A stretch of 36,979 bases of DNA from Desulfovibrionales bacterium (GTDB lineage Bacteria; Desulfobacterota; Desulfovibrionia; Desulfovibrionales; Desulfovibrionaceae). The position numbers and the translations under genes are program-made. Below are positions 15,474 through 22,004 of this stretch, piece by piece (position 1 is the first letter of the stretch; each line of letters opens with the position of its first letter). The notes beneath the pieces are model-generated. The model searched no databases and was not told the DNA's origin. It saw only the letters and a program-made list of their open reading frames with translations. The stretch lies in NCBI GenBank assembly GCA_030156255.1, contig JASGMV010000040.1, forward strand, positions 1 through 36,979, in the 5' to 3' direction.

Positions 15474-17957
15474 ATGGGTAAGGATTCCGAAAGAATCGAG
15501 CAGCTTCAGAACGAACTCCGGAAGGCGTTGGACCGCATCGAAGATTTGGAGTCGAAACTTGCAGCTGCGTCCGCGCGCCAGTCTGCGCCTCAACCGAACG
15601 CTTCGGAAAAGCGCCTTGCGAACGTTATCGAGTGCATGCCCGAACCTGTGCTCGCATTGGACAAGGAGGGGCGCGTCACGGTTTGGAGCCGCGGCATGGC
15701 GCAGATGACCGGGATTGCAGCGGAACGGGTGCTCGGTCTGGGCAAGGAAGACCGCCGGGGACTTTTGAACGGCCAGGACTTGTTTTTCCTGGCGGATTTG
15801 ATCGTGCGTCCCGACCCCGAACTGGAGGCCCTGTACGTGGATATGGAGCTGGATGGTCAGCTCTTTTCGATTGAACGGGAGATGGAGAACCTGTCCTACA
15901 AACCGTATTTGGCTTGGGGGTTGGCCGCGCCTCTTCTGTCGCCGGACGGCGAACTCGAAGGGGCGGTGGAGTGCATCAGAAATATTCACCGCCTCAGGTC
16001 CCTGGAGCAGGAGCTTCGGGAAGGCGAAGAGCGGTTCCGGCAGGTGGTGGAGTCCATTCGGGAAATGATATGGTTCGAGGATTACGCCACGAGGGAGATG
16101 CTTTACATCAGCCCCGCGTGCGAAGAACTCCTAGGGTACAGCCGCGAAAGCCTGCTCGGCAAGAAGCGTGCGCTGTATGAATTTATTTATCCTGGCGATC
16201 GGGAGCTTGTCGACACTGCGCTGGAGCGGCTGCAAGAGGCGGGCGGGTTCGTCGAACAAGAACATCGCATGGTGCACAAGAACGGGCGCATCGTTTGGGT
16301 GTGGCTGCGTATTTATCAAGTATTGGACAGCGCCGGAGCCGTGCATCGCCTGGTGGGCGTCGCCGAGAATATTACGCAGCGTAAGTTCGCCGCCGAAGCC
16401 TTGGAAAATTCCCTGGCCCGGTTCAGCACCTTGGTGCACACGTCGCCGGACGCTATTTTCCAGATTGATTTGCAGGGCGTCGCCACCTACGCCTCACCTC
16501 GGGCGCTGGAGATGCTCGGTCTGGAGGATGAGGGAGAGGCGCTGGGGCGCAGCGCCTTCGCTTGGCTGGAGTTCGAAGACAGAGAGCAGGCGAGGGCTGA
16601 GATGGCGCGCTCTTTGGTCCGGGAGGATGAAGACTACACGACGCACGACTACAAGATGCGTCGCAAGGACGGGACGAGTTTTGTCGGATCGGTCTCCTCC
16701 GCGCCTCTCCGAAACCCGGAAGGCCAGGTGGAGGGATTCATTTCCGTGATGCGCGACGTTACGGACAAAAGGCTTATGGAGAAGCGGCTCTTGGCCGCCA
16801 AAGAGGCCGCGGAGGCTGCGAGCCAGGCCAAGAGTGAATTTCTGGCCAACATGAGCCATGAAATCCGCACCCCGCTCAACGCAATTCTGGGAATGTTGCA
16901 GCTGCTGGGCATGTCCGGGCTCACCGAGCAGCAGGAGCGCGACGTGGAGACGGCGTTCAACGCCGGGCAGAGCCTGCTGCGCATCATTTCGGATATTCTT
17001 GATTTGTCCAGGGTCGAGGCCGGCAAGTTGGACCTTTACTGCGAGATCGCCAATCTGGCCGATGTCGTTCTTCCGGTGGTCAGCGGGTTGAAGGATGAAG
17101 CCGCGCGAAAAGGCCTGGAGTTGAAGTTGGACATCGAACCCGGGACCCCCGCCGAATTTGTCGGAGACGCCGCTCGGTTGCGTCAGGTGTTGTTCAATCT
17201 CGTGGGCAACGCCGTGAAATATACGGACGCCGGAGAGGTCGAACTGTATGTTCGGACTTTACCGCAATTTGAAAACGAGCGCGGGACGGTGTGGTATTTC
17301 CTCGTCACGGATACGGGCGTGGGCATCCCCGACGACAAACTGGCGGTTATTTTCGAGAGCTTCACGCAGGTGGACGGCTCTTATACGCGAAGCCATGGCG
17401 GCGTCGGCCTCGGGTTGGCCATTGTCAAGAGGCTGGTCACGCTGCTGGGCGGCGGATTGACCATGGCCAGCCGGGAGGGGCGACAGGGAGCCGAGGCTCA
17501 TTTCTCCGTCCGGATGCCGAGGCCTGGGAGCCAGATGCGCGAAGAAAAAAAGGAAGAGGCCGTCGTCCCGGCCAAGGCCGCACGGCGGGCCCTTCTGGTG
17601 GAGGACGAGCCCGTGAACCGCTTGGCCGCCAAACGATTGCTGGAAAAGCTCAACCTGGAGGTGGTCAGCGCCAACAACGGCAAGCAGGCTCTGGAGTTGC
17701 TGGAGCGGGAAGCGTTCGACGTGCTGTTTATGGATGTTCAGATGCCTGTGATGGACGGCCTGACCGCGATTCGCATTCTGAAAGCGGAGCCGCATCGGTT
17801 CAAGAATCCCGCGTCGCCGATCGTCGCCATGACCGCGCACGCCATGGAGGGGGATATCGAGATGCTGCGGGAGGCGGGCGTCGATGACTTCGCCCTGAAG
17901 CCGATCATGTTCAACCGCCTGAAAGAGATCGTGGATGCACTCCACTTGTTTCCTTGA
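15474..17957 (+). CDS. Cytosolic three-PAS hybrid sensor histidine kinase
   Basis: 827 residues. No TM helix, so a cytoplasmic sensor. A short coiled coil (5-35) leads to three PAS domains (about 45-170, 185-305, 315-435; the second ends with a PAC-like VGVAENITQRK and the third with VMRDVTDKR). HisKA with His462 ([10 protein letters not shown]), HATPase_c (NLVGNAVKY at 575, DTGVG at 613, GGVGLGL at 642) and a receiver with Asp754 and Lys809 follow. The PAS ligands are unknown; no Cys/His set pointing to heme was noted. The ATG at 15474 has GGAGGT three bases before it; an upstream in-frame start exists only because the frame runs through repeat copy C. A weak hairpin TTCGCC-GCC-GGCGAA with a short T run (18003-18020) follows. 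No response regulator is adjacent. Confidence 0.93.
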   Translation: MGKDSERIEQLQNELRKALDRIEDLESKLAAASARQSAPQPNASEKRLANVIECMPEPVLALDKEGRVTVWSRGMAQMTGIAAERVLGLGKEDRRGLLNGQDLFFLADLIVRPDPELEALYVDMELDGQLFSIEREMENLSYKPYLAWGLAAPLLSPDGELEGAVECIRNIHRLRSLEQELREGEERFRQVVESIREMIWFEDYATREMLYISPACEELLGYSRESLLGKKRALYEFIYPGDRELVDTALERLQEAGGFVEQEHRMVHKNGRIVWVWLRIYQVLDSAGAVHRLVGVAENITQRKFAAEALENSLARFSTLVHTSPDAIFQIDLQGVATYASPRALEMLGLEDEGEALGRSAFAWLEFEDREQARAEMARSLVREDEDYTTHDYKMRRKDGTSFVGSVSSAPLRNPEGQVEGFISVMRDVTDKRLMEKRLLAAKEAAEAASQAKSEFLANMSHEIRTPLNAILGMLQLLGMSGLTEQQERDVETAFNAGQSLLRIISDILDLSRVEAGKLDLYCEIANLADVVLPVVSGLKDEAARKGLELKLDIEPGTPAEFVGDAARLRQVLFNLVGNAVKYTDAGEVELYVRTLPQFENERGTVWYFLVTDTGVGIPDDKLAVIFESFTQVDGSYTRSHGGVGLGLAIVKRLVTLLGGGLTMASREGRQGAEAHFSVRMPRPGSQMREEKKEEAVVPAKAARRALLVEDEPVNRLAAKRLLEKLNLEVVSANNGKQALELLEREAFDVLFMDVQMPVMDGLTAIRILKAEPHRFKNPASPIVAMTAHAMEGDIEMLREAGVDDFALKPIMFNRLKEIVDALHLFP

Positions 17958-18142
17958 CGCCGCCTGCGTCCGGTGCATGCAATACCTTCACGTGTAGCGG
18001 TTTTCGCCGCCGGCGAATTTCACGGCGCGTTGGCCTCGCGATGCATTCTGGCGTTTCCGGGCAATATTCCACGCAACCTTGCGCGAGGCTGGACCGCGTG
18101 AGCGGATGGAAGGCGAATCGCCTCAAAAGGATGGTCGTCGGC

Positions 18143-18172
18143 AAAAAAGAAGCCGACCTCTAGAGATCGGCC
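18143..18172 (-). terminator. Intrinsic terminator of the 53-residue membrane protein gene
   Basis: On the minus strand GCCGATCTC-TA-GAGGTCGGC (one mismatch) is followed directly by TTCTTTTTT. It lies 64 bases after the small gene's stop codon. Confidence 0.75.
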
Positions 18173-18235
18173 TGAAAGGAGTACAAGAGGCTGGAGAAAA
18201 GATACCAGCGTTTTCCGCCGCCGGGCGGGGGGGAG

Positions 18236-18397
18236 CTAATGATGGTCTTCCGCAACGGCTTGGCGGACTCGCCGGACGCCCATGAAGATGATCCAAGCCA
18301 AATAGAGGAAGATGAGGCTCACTCCAACGGCGCCGGCAGTGGTGGACATGGTCATGTTCCGGAGCAGTTCGATGATCGTGTGGAAGATGTAAGCCAT
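18236..18397 (-). CDS. 53-residue single-TM membrane protein
   Basis: Starts at the ATG at 18397 with GGAGGT four bases upstream; an in-frame ATG further up lacks such a site. A polar N-terminus (AYIFHTIIELLRN) is followed by one hydrophobic helix (about 20-37: GAVGVSLIFLYLAWIIFM) and a basic, then His-ended tail (GVRRVRQAVAEDHH). Its own good promoter and terminator make it an independent gene. Size and layout resemble small accessory subunits of membrane oxidoreductases or small regulatory membrane peptides, but I do not recognise it. Confidence 0.75.
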   Translation of the reverse strand: MAYIFHTIIELLRNMTMSTTAGAVGVSLIFLYLAWIIFMGVRRVRQAVAEDHH

Positions 18398-18430
18398 GGC
18401 GACCTCCGCGAATGTATTTGAAACTGGAAA

Positions 18431-18459
18431 GATTTTCTCTTGGAATGCGGTGGATGTCA
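18431..18459 (-). promoter_or_regulatory. Promoter of the 53-residue gene
   Basis: Perfect TTGACA (18459-18454), a 17-base spacer and GAAAAT (18436-18431) on the minus strand, about 35 bases before the start codon. Confidence 0.55.
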
Positions 18460-18486
18460 ACCCAAAACGAATGATTGCGGAACTGA

Positions 18487-18540
18487 TTAGCTCGCTAACA
18501 CTTTTTTACCCTTGATGAACCGCCGAAAATAGTATTTTAT
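18487..18540 (+). promoter_or_regulatory. Promoter of the PilZ gene with upstream dyad
   Basis: TTGATG (18512-18517), 17-base spacer, TTTTAT (18535-18540), 31 bases before the PilZ start codon. TTAGC-TC-GCTAA at 18487-18498 is a perfect dyad just upstream, placed between this promoter and the diverging one at 18431-18459, so one protein could control both. Confidence 0.45.
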
Positions 18541-18571
18541 TTGATGAGGAGAAAGCTGGCAGGAAGCGCTT

Positions 18572-19498
18572 ATGTCGTTGATGGATTGGTTCAAGGGGCT
18601 TTTTGCTCGAAGCGGGCCTTCGCGAAAAGACCCGCCGGAGGCTTTGTCTCGCCCACGGAAAAAAACTCGAACCACTGGAGCCAAACGAAGCGCTTCCGAC
18701 AAGGGGCCCGAGCTTGAAATTCAGCCGCCCGCTAAAAAACGGAAGAAAAGACCAGCTTCCGAGAGCACGCCTCCTGTCTCCGACGCCGGGAAAACCGGCA
18801 AGAAACGCAAGACGAAATCTGCGGCCAAAGAGCAGACGTCCAAAACTTCCGAACTTTCCGCCCCAAAAGCCAAGCCGGTCGCCAAGGCTGCGAACTCGTC
18901 GGCCAAGACCGCCAAGCCGGCGGCCGAGACTTCCAAGCTAAGCGTCCGGAGCGCGAGCGAGCCGGACGTTGGCGCTCGAAAGTCCAAGCGTTCCGGCGCC
19001 AAGGCCTCCAAGAAAAAGGCCATCGCCCGGCCGACCAATCCTGAACTGGCCATCAAGCTGGAAAAGGGGAAGAAAAAGCCCGCCAAAGCCGAGCCGGCGC
19101 CTGAGCCGGCGCCGGAGAACGGCGAGTTGGCCTTTGGCGTCCAGATCAAGGAAAAAAAGGCGGAGCGCAGAAAAGCCTTCCGGGTGTCCATCTCCAGTAT
19201 GCAGGCCGTGGTGCATGAAGAGCAGACGTCCGTTACCGTCCGGGACGTCAGCGTGGTCGGCATCGGTTTGGCGGCGGAGGGCGCCGAGAAACTCAAGCTC
19301 GGCAAGACGTTCTTGATCGACTTGGTGGATGACGGGGCGGTTGTGGCCGAGAAGATGCAAGCCAAGGTCATGCGCAAGCAGCCCGACGTCGTCGGGCTCA
19401 TGTTCGTGGAGATGCGCCGCAGGGACGAGGATACGCTGTACGACATTGTCTTGCGCGAGCAGAAGCGCATGGCCGAGCGCCGTCGCAAGAAGGACTGA
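18572..19498 (+). CDS. PilZ-domain c-di-GMP receptor with long basic tail
   Basis: 308 residues. The first 13 residues (SLMDWFKGLFAR) could form an amphipathic membrane-binding helix. Residues about 14-190 are low-complexity and disordered-looking, rich in Lys, Ala, Pro and Ser (PPAKKRKKRPAS, AKTAKPAAETSK, GAKASKKKAIAR), like histone H1 or AlgP-type tails. The C-terminal PilZ domain (about 200-295) keeps both ligand motifs: RKAFR (RxxxR) and DVSVVG (DxSxxG). It should bind cyclic di-GMP; the effector role (motility, polysaccharide, DNA or membrane contact) is unknown. AGGAAG precedes the ATG. The next two genes on this strand encode small TM coiled-coil proteins after a 558-bp gap. Confidence 0.88.
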   Translation: MSLMDWFKGLFARSGPSRKDPPEALSRPRKKTRTTGAKRSASDKGPELEIQPPAKKRKKRPASESTPPVSDAGKTGKKRKTKSAAKEQTSKTSELSAPKAKPVAKAANSSAKTAKPAAETSKLSVRSASEPDVGARKSKRSGAKASKKKAIARPTNPELAIKLEKGKKKPAKAEPAPEPAPENGELAFGVQIKEKKAERRKAFRVSISSMQAVVHEEQTSVTVRDVSVVGIGLAAEGAEKLKLGKTFLIDLVDDGAVVAEKMQAKVMRKQPDVVGLMFVEMRRRDEDTLYDIVLREQKRMAERRRKKD

Positions 19499-19559
19499 CG
19501 GCGCCAGGCCGACCTGCGGGATTCTCCCCCAAAGCCTTCCGAATGATTCCCGGGCGTCG

Positions 19560-19660
19560 CGCCGTGATAAACGGCGTAAGCTCTGCTGAAAATGCGGTTT
19601 TCAGCAGCGTGGTCTTGAGCGAAATGCCTATATACGAATGTCGCGGACACCACGCAGGAG
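19560..19660 (+). repeat. Second repeat family, copy 2
   Basis: Begins CGCCGTGATAAACGGCGTAAG and ends CGGACACCACGCAGGAG, matching 14663-14760. Here the inner hairpin is perfect: GCTGAAAA-TGCGG-TTTTCAGC in outline. It lies about 60 bases after the PilZ stop. The remaining gap up to 20056 holds only a candidate promoter. Confidence 0.65.
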
Positions 19661-19798
19661 AAGGGCGTGCTTTTCTTCCGGCCCCTTTCCTTCCGTTGCG
19701 TAGCGCGCATTTCCTGCGGGGAACGCGCCTGCAGCCTTTTTGCCTGGCGTTGCTTGCGCGCCGTGCCGGTGTGCTGTTTGCTAACAAGGTGTATTTAT

Positions 19799-19826
19799 TT
19801 GTGATACTTTGTAGTGAATTGATAAT
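19799..19826 (+). promoter_or_regulatory. Candidate promoter for the TM coiled-coil pair
   Basis: TTGTGA (19799-19804), 16-base spacer and GATAAT (19821-19826) in an AT-rich stretch, about 230 bases before the first gene, which would leave a long 5' leader. Confidence 0.35.
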
Positions 19827-20056
19827 CTTCACAAAAAATCTGAAACCGGGTATGCCGGATGTACGCAATGCGTTTGGGTGACCGCGTTCTAAACATGCAG
19901 TGAAAACTTTATGGAATTTTTTGAAAGAAAGGCTGGTCGCGTTCGCAGGGAAAGAGTTTCCGACGGCCGTTGCTTCTCTTCCGAGGGCCGGTCGGTCTTG
20001 CGACGGATGGTGCAGCCTTGTATGCGGCCGTGCGACCGGCGAAAGGAGAGGCTCGA

Positions 20057-20344
20057 ATGAGCGGTGTGGAGTTGATGATCGTGCTGCTCGTTTTGAGCGT
20101 CGTCTGCCTGTTTCTTTTTCAACAGTACGATGTTTGCTCCAAGGACGTCGCTTCCCGGCGTCTGGCCTTTGAGCAAAAGAAAGTGAAGGTTGAGAGAGAA
20201 ATCGGTTTGCAGGAGCAATCTTGCGAGCGGTTGGGGGAGTCTATCGCCGAACTTGAGAAGCGGATTTTGCTTCTGGAGCAGGAGATACAGGAAGGAGGGG
20301 GACGCCTCCCGGCGGCGACGTCGAATGGAGAGCAGGAATGTTGA
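20057..20344 (+). CDS. Small single-TM coiled-coil protein, first of pair
   Basis: 95 residues from the ATG at 20057, preceded by AAAGGAGAGG; the upstream open frame is ignored. One N-terminal TM helix (about 4-24, VELMIVLLVLSVVCLFLF) is followed by a coiled coil (about 35-80) with heptads (ESIAELEKRILLLEQEIQE). Expected to sit in the inner membrane with the coil in the cytoplasm. Its stop overlaps the start of the next gene by seven bases, so translation is coupled. It has the same layout as that gene, suggesting a hetero-oligomer. Family not recognised. Confidence 0.72.
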   Translation: MSGVELMIVLLVLSVVCLFLFQQYDVCSKDVASRRLAFEQKKVKVEREIGLQEQSCERLGESIAELEKRILLLEQEIQEGGGRLPAATSNGEQEC

Positions 20345-20772
20345 TCGTTTTTTTGTTGAGCTTGTTTTTTTTGATTGTAGCGGTTGTTGTGCGCAGCAAC
20401 ATTCATAAGAATCACCAGGAGCAAGTTGCTCGGATCAAGCAGGAAGAGCGGGAGCTGGACGACAGGCTGGAGACGCTGTTGGTTCGCCGTCGGCGGATGG
20501 GCCGGGAGGCGGAGGCGTTGGAGGATCGCATCGTGCTGCTGGAGCACGGCGCAGCCGAGGTGGGGCAGTCTGGCGTTTCTTCCGGAACCGCCGCCGGAAA
20601 CGGGGAGCGCGCGGCGAGCTGGCTGCTCAGCTCCGGGAAGCTTTCTTTGGATAACTATGGCAAGGTTTTGGATTTAATAAAAAAAAGCAACGGGGAACTG
20701 GGCTTCCTGGATGCTTGCCTGGTGTTGAAGGCGATCAGTCGCTCCGACGCAGAGTTGGCCTCCAATCGCTAA
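20338..20772 (+). CDS. Small single-TM coiled-coil protein, second of pair
   Basis: 144 residues. N-terminal TM helix (2-18, LIVFLLSLFFLIVAVVV), then a coiled coil (about 25-75, ERELDDRLETLLVRRRRMGREAE in outline), a Gly/Ser linker and a C-terminal helical segment of 45 residues (SGKLSLDNYGKVLDLIKKSNG) that looks like a folded helical domain. The start lies inside the end of the preceding gene, with GGAGAGCAGG upstream. No family recognised. The location near a PilZ gene may point to envelope or motility work, which is inference only. Confidence 0.72.
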   Translation: MLIVFLLSLFFLIVAVVVRSNIHKNHQEQVARIKQEERELDDRLETLLVRRRRMGREAEALEDRIVLLEHGAAEVGQSGVSSGTAAGNGERAASWLLSSGKLSLDNYGKVLDLIKKSNGELGFLDACLVLKAISRSDAELASNR

Positions 20773-20790
20773 AGCAGTCTCGACGTCAGG

Positions 20791-20877
20791 GCAGCTCAAC
20801 TTTGAAAAAGTCAGGCTGCTCGGCAAGGATTTGCTCGCAGATCCTTGCCGCGAAATGCTCGAAGGCCGCGATTGCTC
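20791..20877 (+). repeat. Three-hairpin repeat, copy D (third arm altered)
   Basis: First hairpin GCAGC-TC-AACTTT with loop GAA and AAAGT-CAG-GCTGC; second GGCAAGGAT/ATCCTTGCC; then CCGCGAAATGCTC, after which it leaves the family. A different dyad, GGCCGCG (20864-20870) with CGCGGCC (20892-20898), sits where the third hairpin should be. It starts 18 bases after the TM coiled-coil stop. Confidence 0.72.
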
Positions 20878-20965
20878 TCCTCGCGCGGCGGCGCGGCCGG
20901 CATGGAGAGAATTTTCCGCCTCGTGGAGCTGCTGAAAATCCTCTCATGCGGTCGGCAGGCCGCCC

Positions 20966-21322
20966 TCACCCCATTTTGCTGCAATATTTCGCCTGGACGG
21001 CGGACGTTTTTTTCATGGCCTTTCCATAGCCGACCAGGCGCTTGTTTTGGCGTTTCGCGTTCTGGAGATCTTTCCTGAAGGAGTCTTGGAGTTTCAAGGC
21101 CTCCGTTGTGATGCGGCCTTGCAGGCGCTTGAGCTGGTGGAGTTTATCCAGCATATCGGTCAGGCTCACGCCCTCCCGGTCGGCAATGGCTTCTCCGAGC
21201 AGCTTGCTGCGATTCATGGCCAGCTTCTCCGCCTCCTCGACCTCGCCGGACTGGAGATGGATCAGTTCGGTTTCTCCGATGCGCAGGGCTTGGTCGAGTT
21301 GGTTCAACGCGTTGCTGCTCAT
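20966..21322 (-). CDS. Small helical protein, possibly FlgN/FliT-like chaperone
   Basis: 118 residues, all-helical in outlook. The N-terminal half (LDQALRIGETELIHLQSGEVEEAEKLAMNRSKLLGEAI) has the look of flagellar export chaperones of the FlgN/FliT kind: a repeated small helix, then an R-x2-LL segment. The C-terminus is basic (KRQNKRLVGYGKAMKK). It starts three bases after the stop of the preceding gene and is the last of a four-gene minus-strand operon. The chaperone idea is inference from pattern and neighbours, not from a clear family match. Confidence 0.68.
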   Translation of the reverse strand: MSSNALNQLDQALRIGETELIHLQSGEVEEAEKLAMNRSKLLGEAIADREGVSLTDMLDKLHQLKRLQGRITTEALKLQDSFRKDLQNAKRQNKRLVGYGKAMKKTSAVQAKYCSKMG

Positions 21323-21325
21323 GGC

Positions 21326-21940
21326 TCAACTCCCGCACTTGTCCCGATTGTTGCGGATGTCTTCCCGCAGGGAGGCGATGACTTTCTTCCAGTGCCCCAC
21401 GGCGGGCAGGAATTCGTACTCCAGGAGATCCGACAGCAGAATCCAGTCCTCGTTTTCGGTGACTTCGCTCATTTCTGTGAGGAGTTCCGAGATTTCCTTG
21501 GCGGCGGCCAGAAATTCCGGGTGCTCCGCGAGGCTGAATTCGTCCCGCAACACGCCGATCATACCCATGAAGTCTCGCGTCACGTCCAGGAGGTCCTGGT
21601 ACATCTCCAAAGCTTCCGAATCGTCGGCCCTGCGGAACAGTTCGGCCACTTCGCCGGCGCCTTTGGACATGAGCTCCACGACTTTGTAGAGTTCGCGAGT
21701 GATGCTTACGGCCATTTCGTCAAGAGGCACGGAGACGATTTCCAGAGACTCCACTTCGCCGATGTCGATGTCTTCCGACTGGTGCGGGTAGATCTCGCTG
21801 AAGGGTTCGTTGTTCAGTAAAACGTCCGTGACGACCCGGTCGCTCAGCAAACCTTCTTCGACGATCGTGTTGAAGACCTGCTCCAGGTTCTCGCAGTTCT
21901 TGACCGAGAGGTCGCTTTTTTGTCCGTCGATAACGATCAT
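21326..21940 (-). CDS. Hypothetical acidic protein, beta-grasp-like start
   Basis: 204 residues, strongly acidic, with no signal peptide or TM helix. Residues 1-70 (MIVIDGQKSDLSV, then LEQVFNTIVEEGLLSDRVVTDVLLNNEPFSE) suggest a small mixed alpha/beta domain of ubiquitin-like size. Residues about 75-200 are helical, with many Glu and Leu (ELYKVVELMSKGAGEVAELF). AAGGAGGAGCC precedes the ATG. It lies between the glycosyltransferase and the chaperone-like gene, so it is likely a dedicated partner in the same process. Family not recognised. Confidence 0.72.
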   Translation of the reverse strand: MIVIDGQKSDLSVKNCENLEQVFNTIVEEGLLSDRVVTDVLLNNEPFSEIYPHQSEDIDIGEVESLEIVSVPLDEMAVSITRELYKVVELMSKGAGEVAELFRRADDSEALEMYQDLLDVTRDFMGMIGVLRDEFSLAEHPEFLAAAKEISELLTEMSEVTENEDWILLSDLLEYEFLPAVGHWKKVIASLREDIRNNRDKCGS

Positions 21941-22004
21941 CGCAGGCTCCTCCTTCGGTGGTGTGACAAATTTTCCGGCTGCAAGCCGGTTGTCCTGGAT
22001 TTAT

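Noticed and set aside
5335-20877. CRISPR-like array
   Set aside because: Copies are hundreds to thousands of bases apart, oriented both ways, and not separated by uniform spacers.
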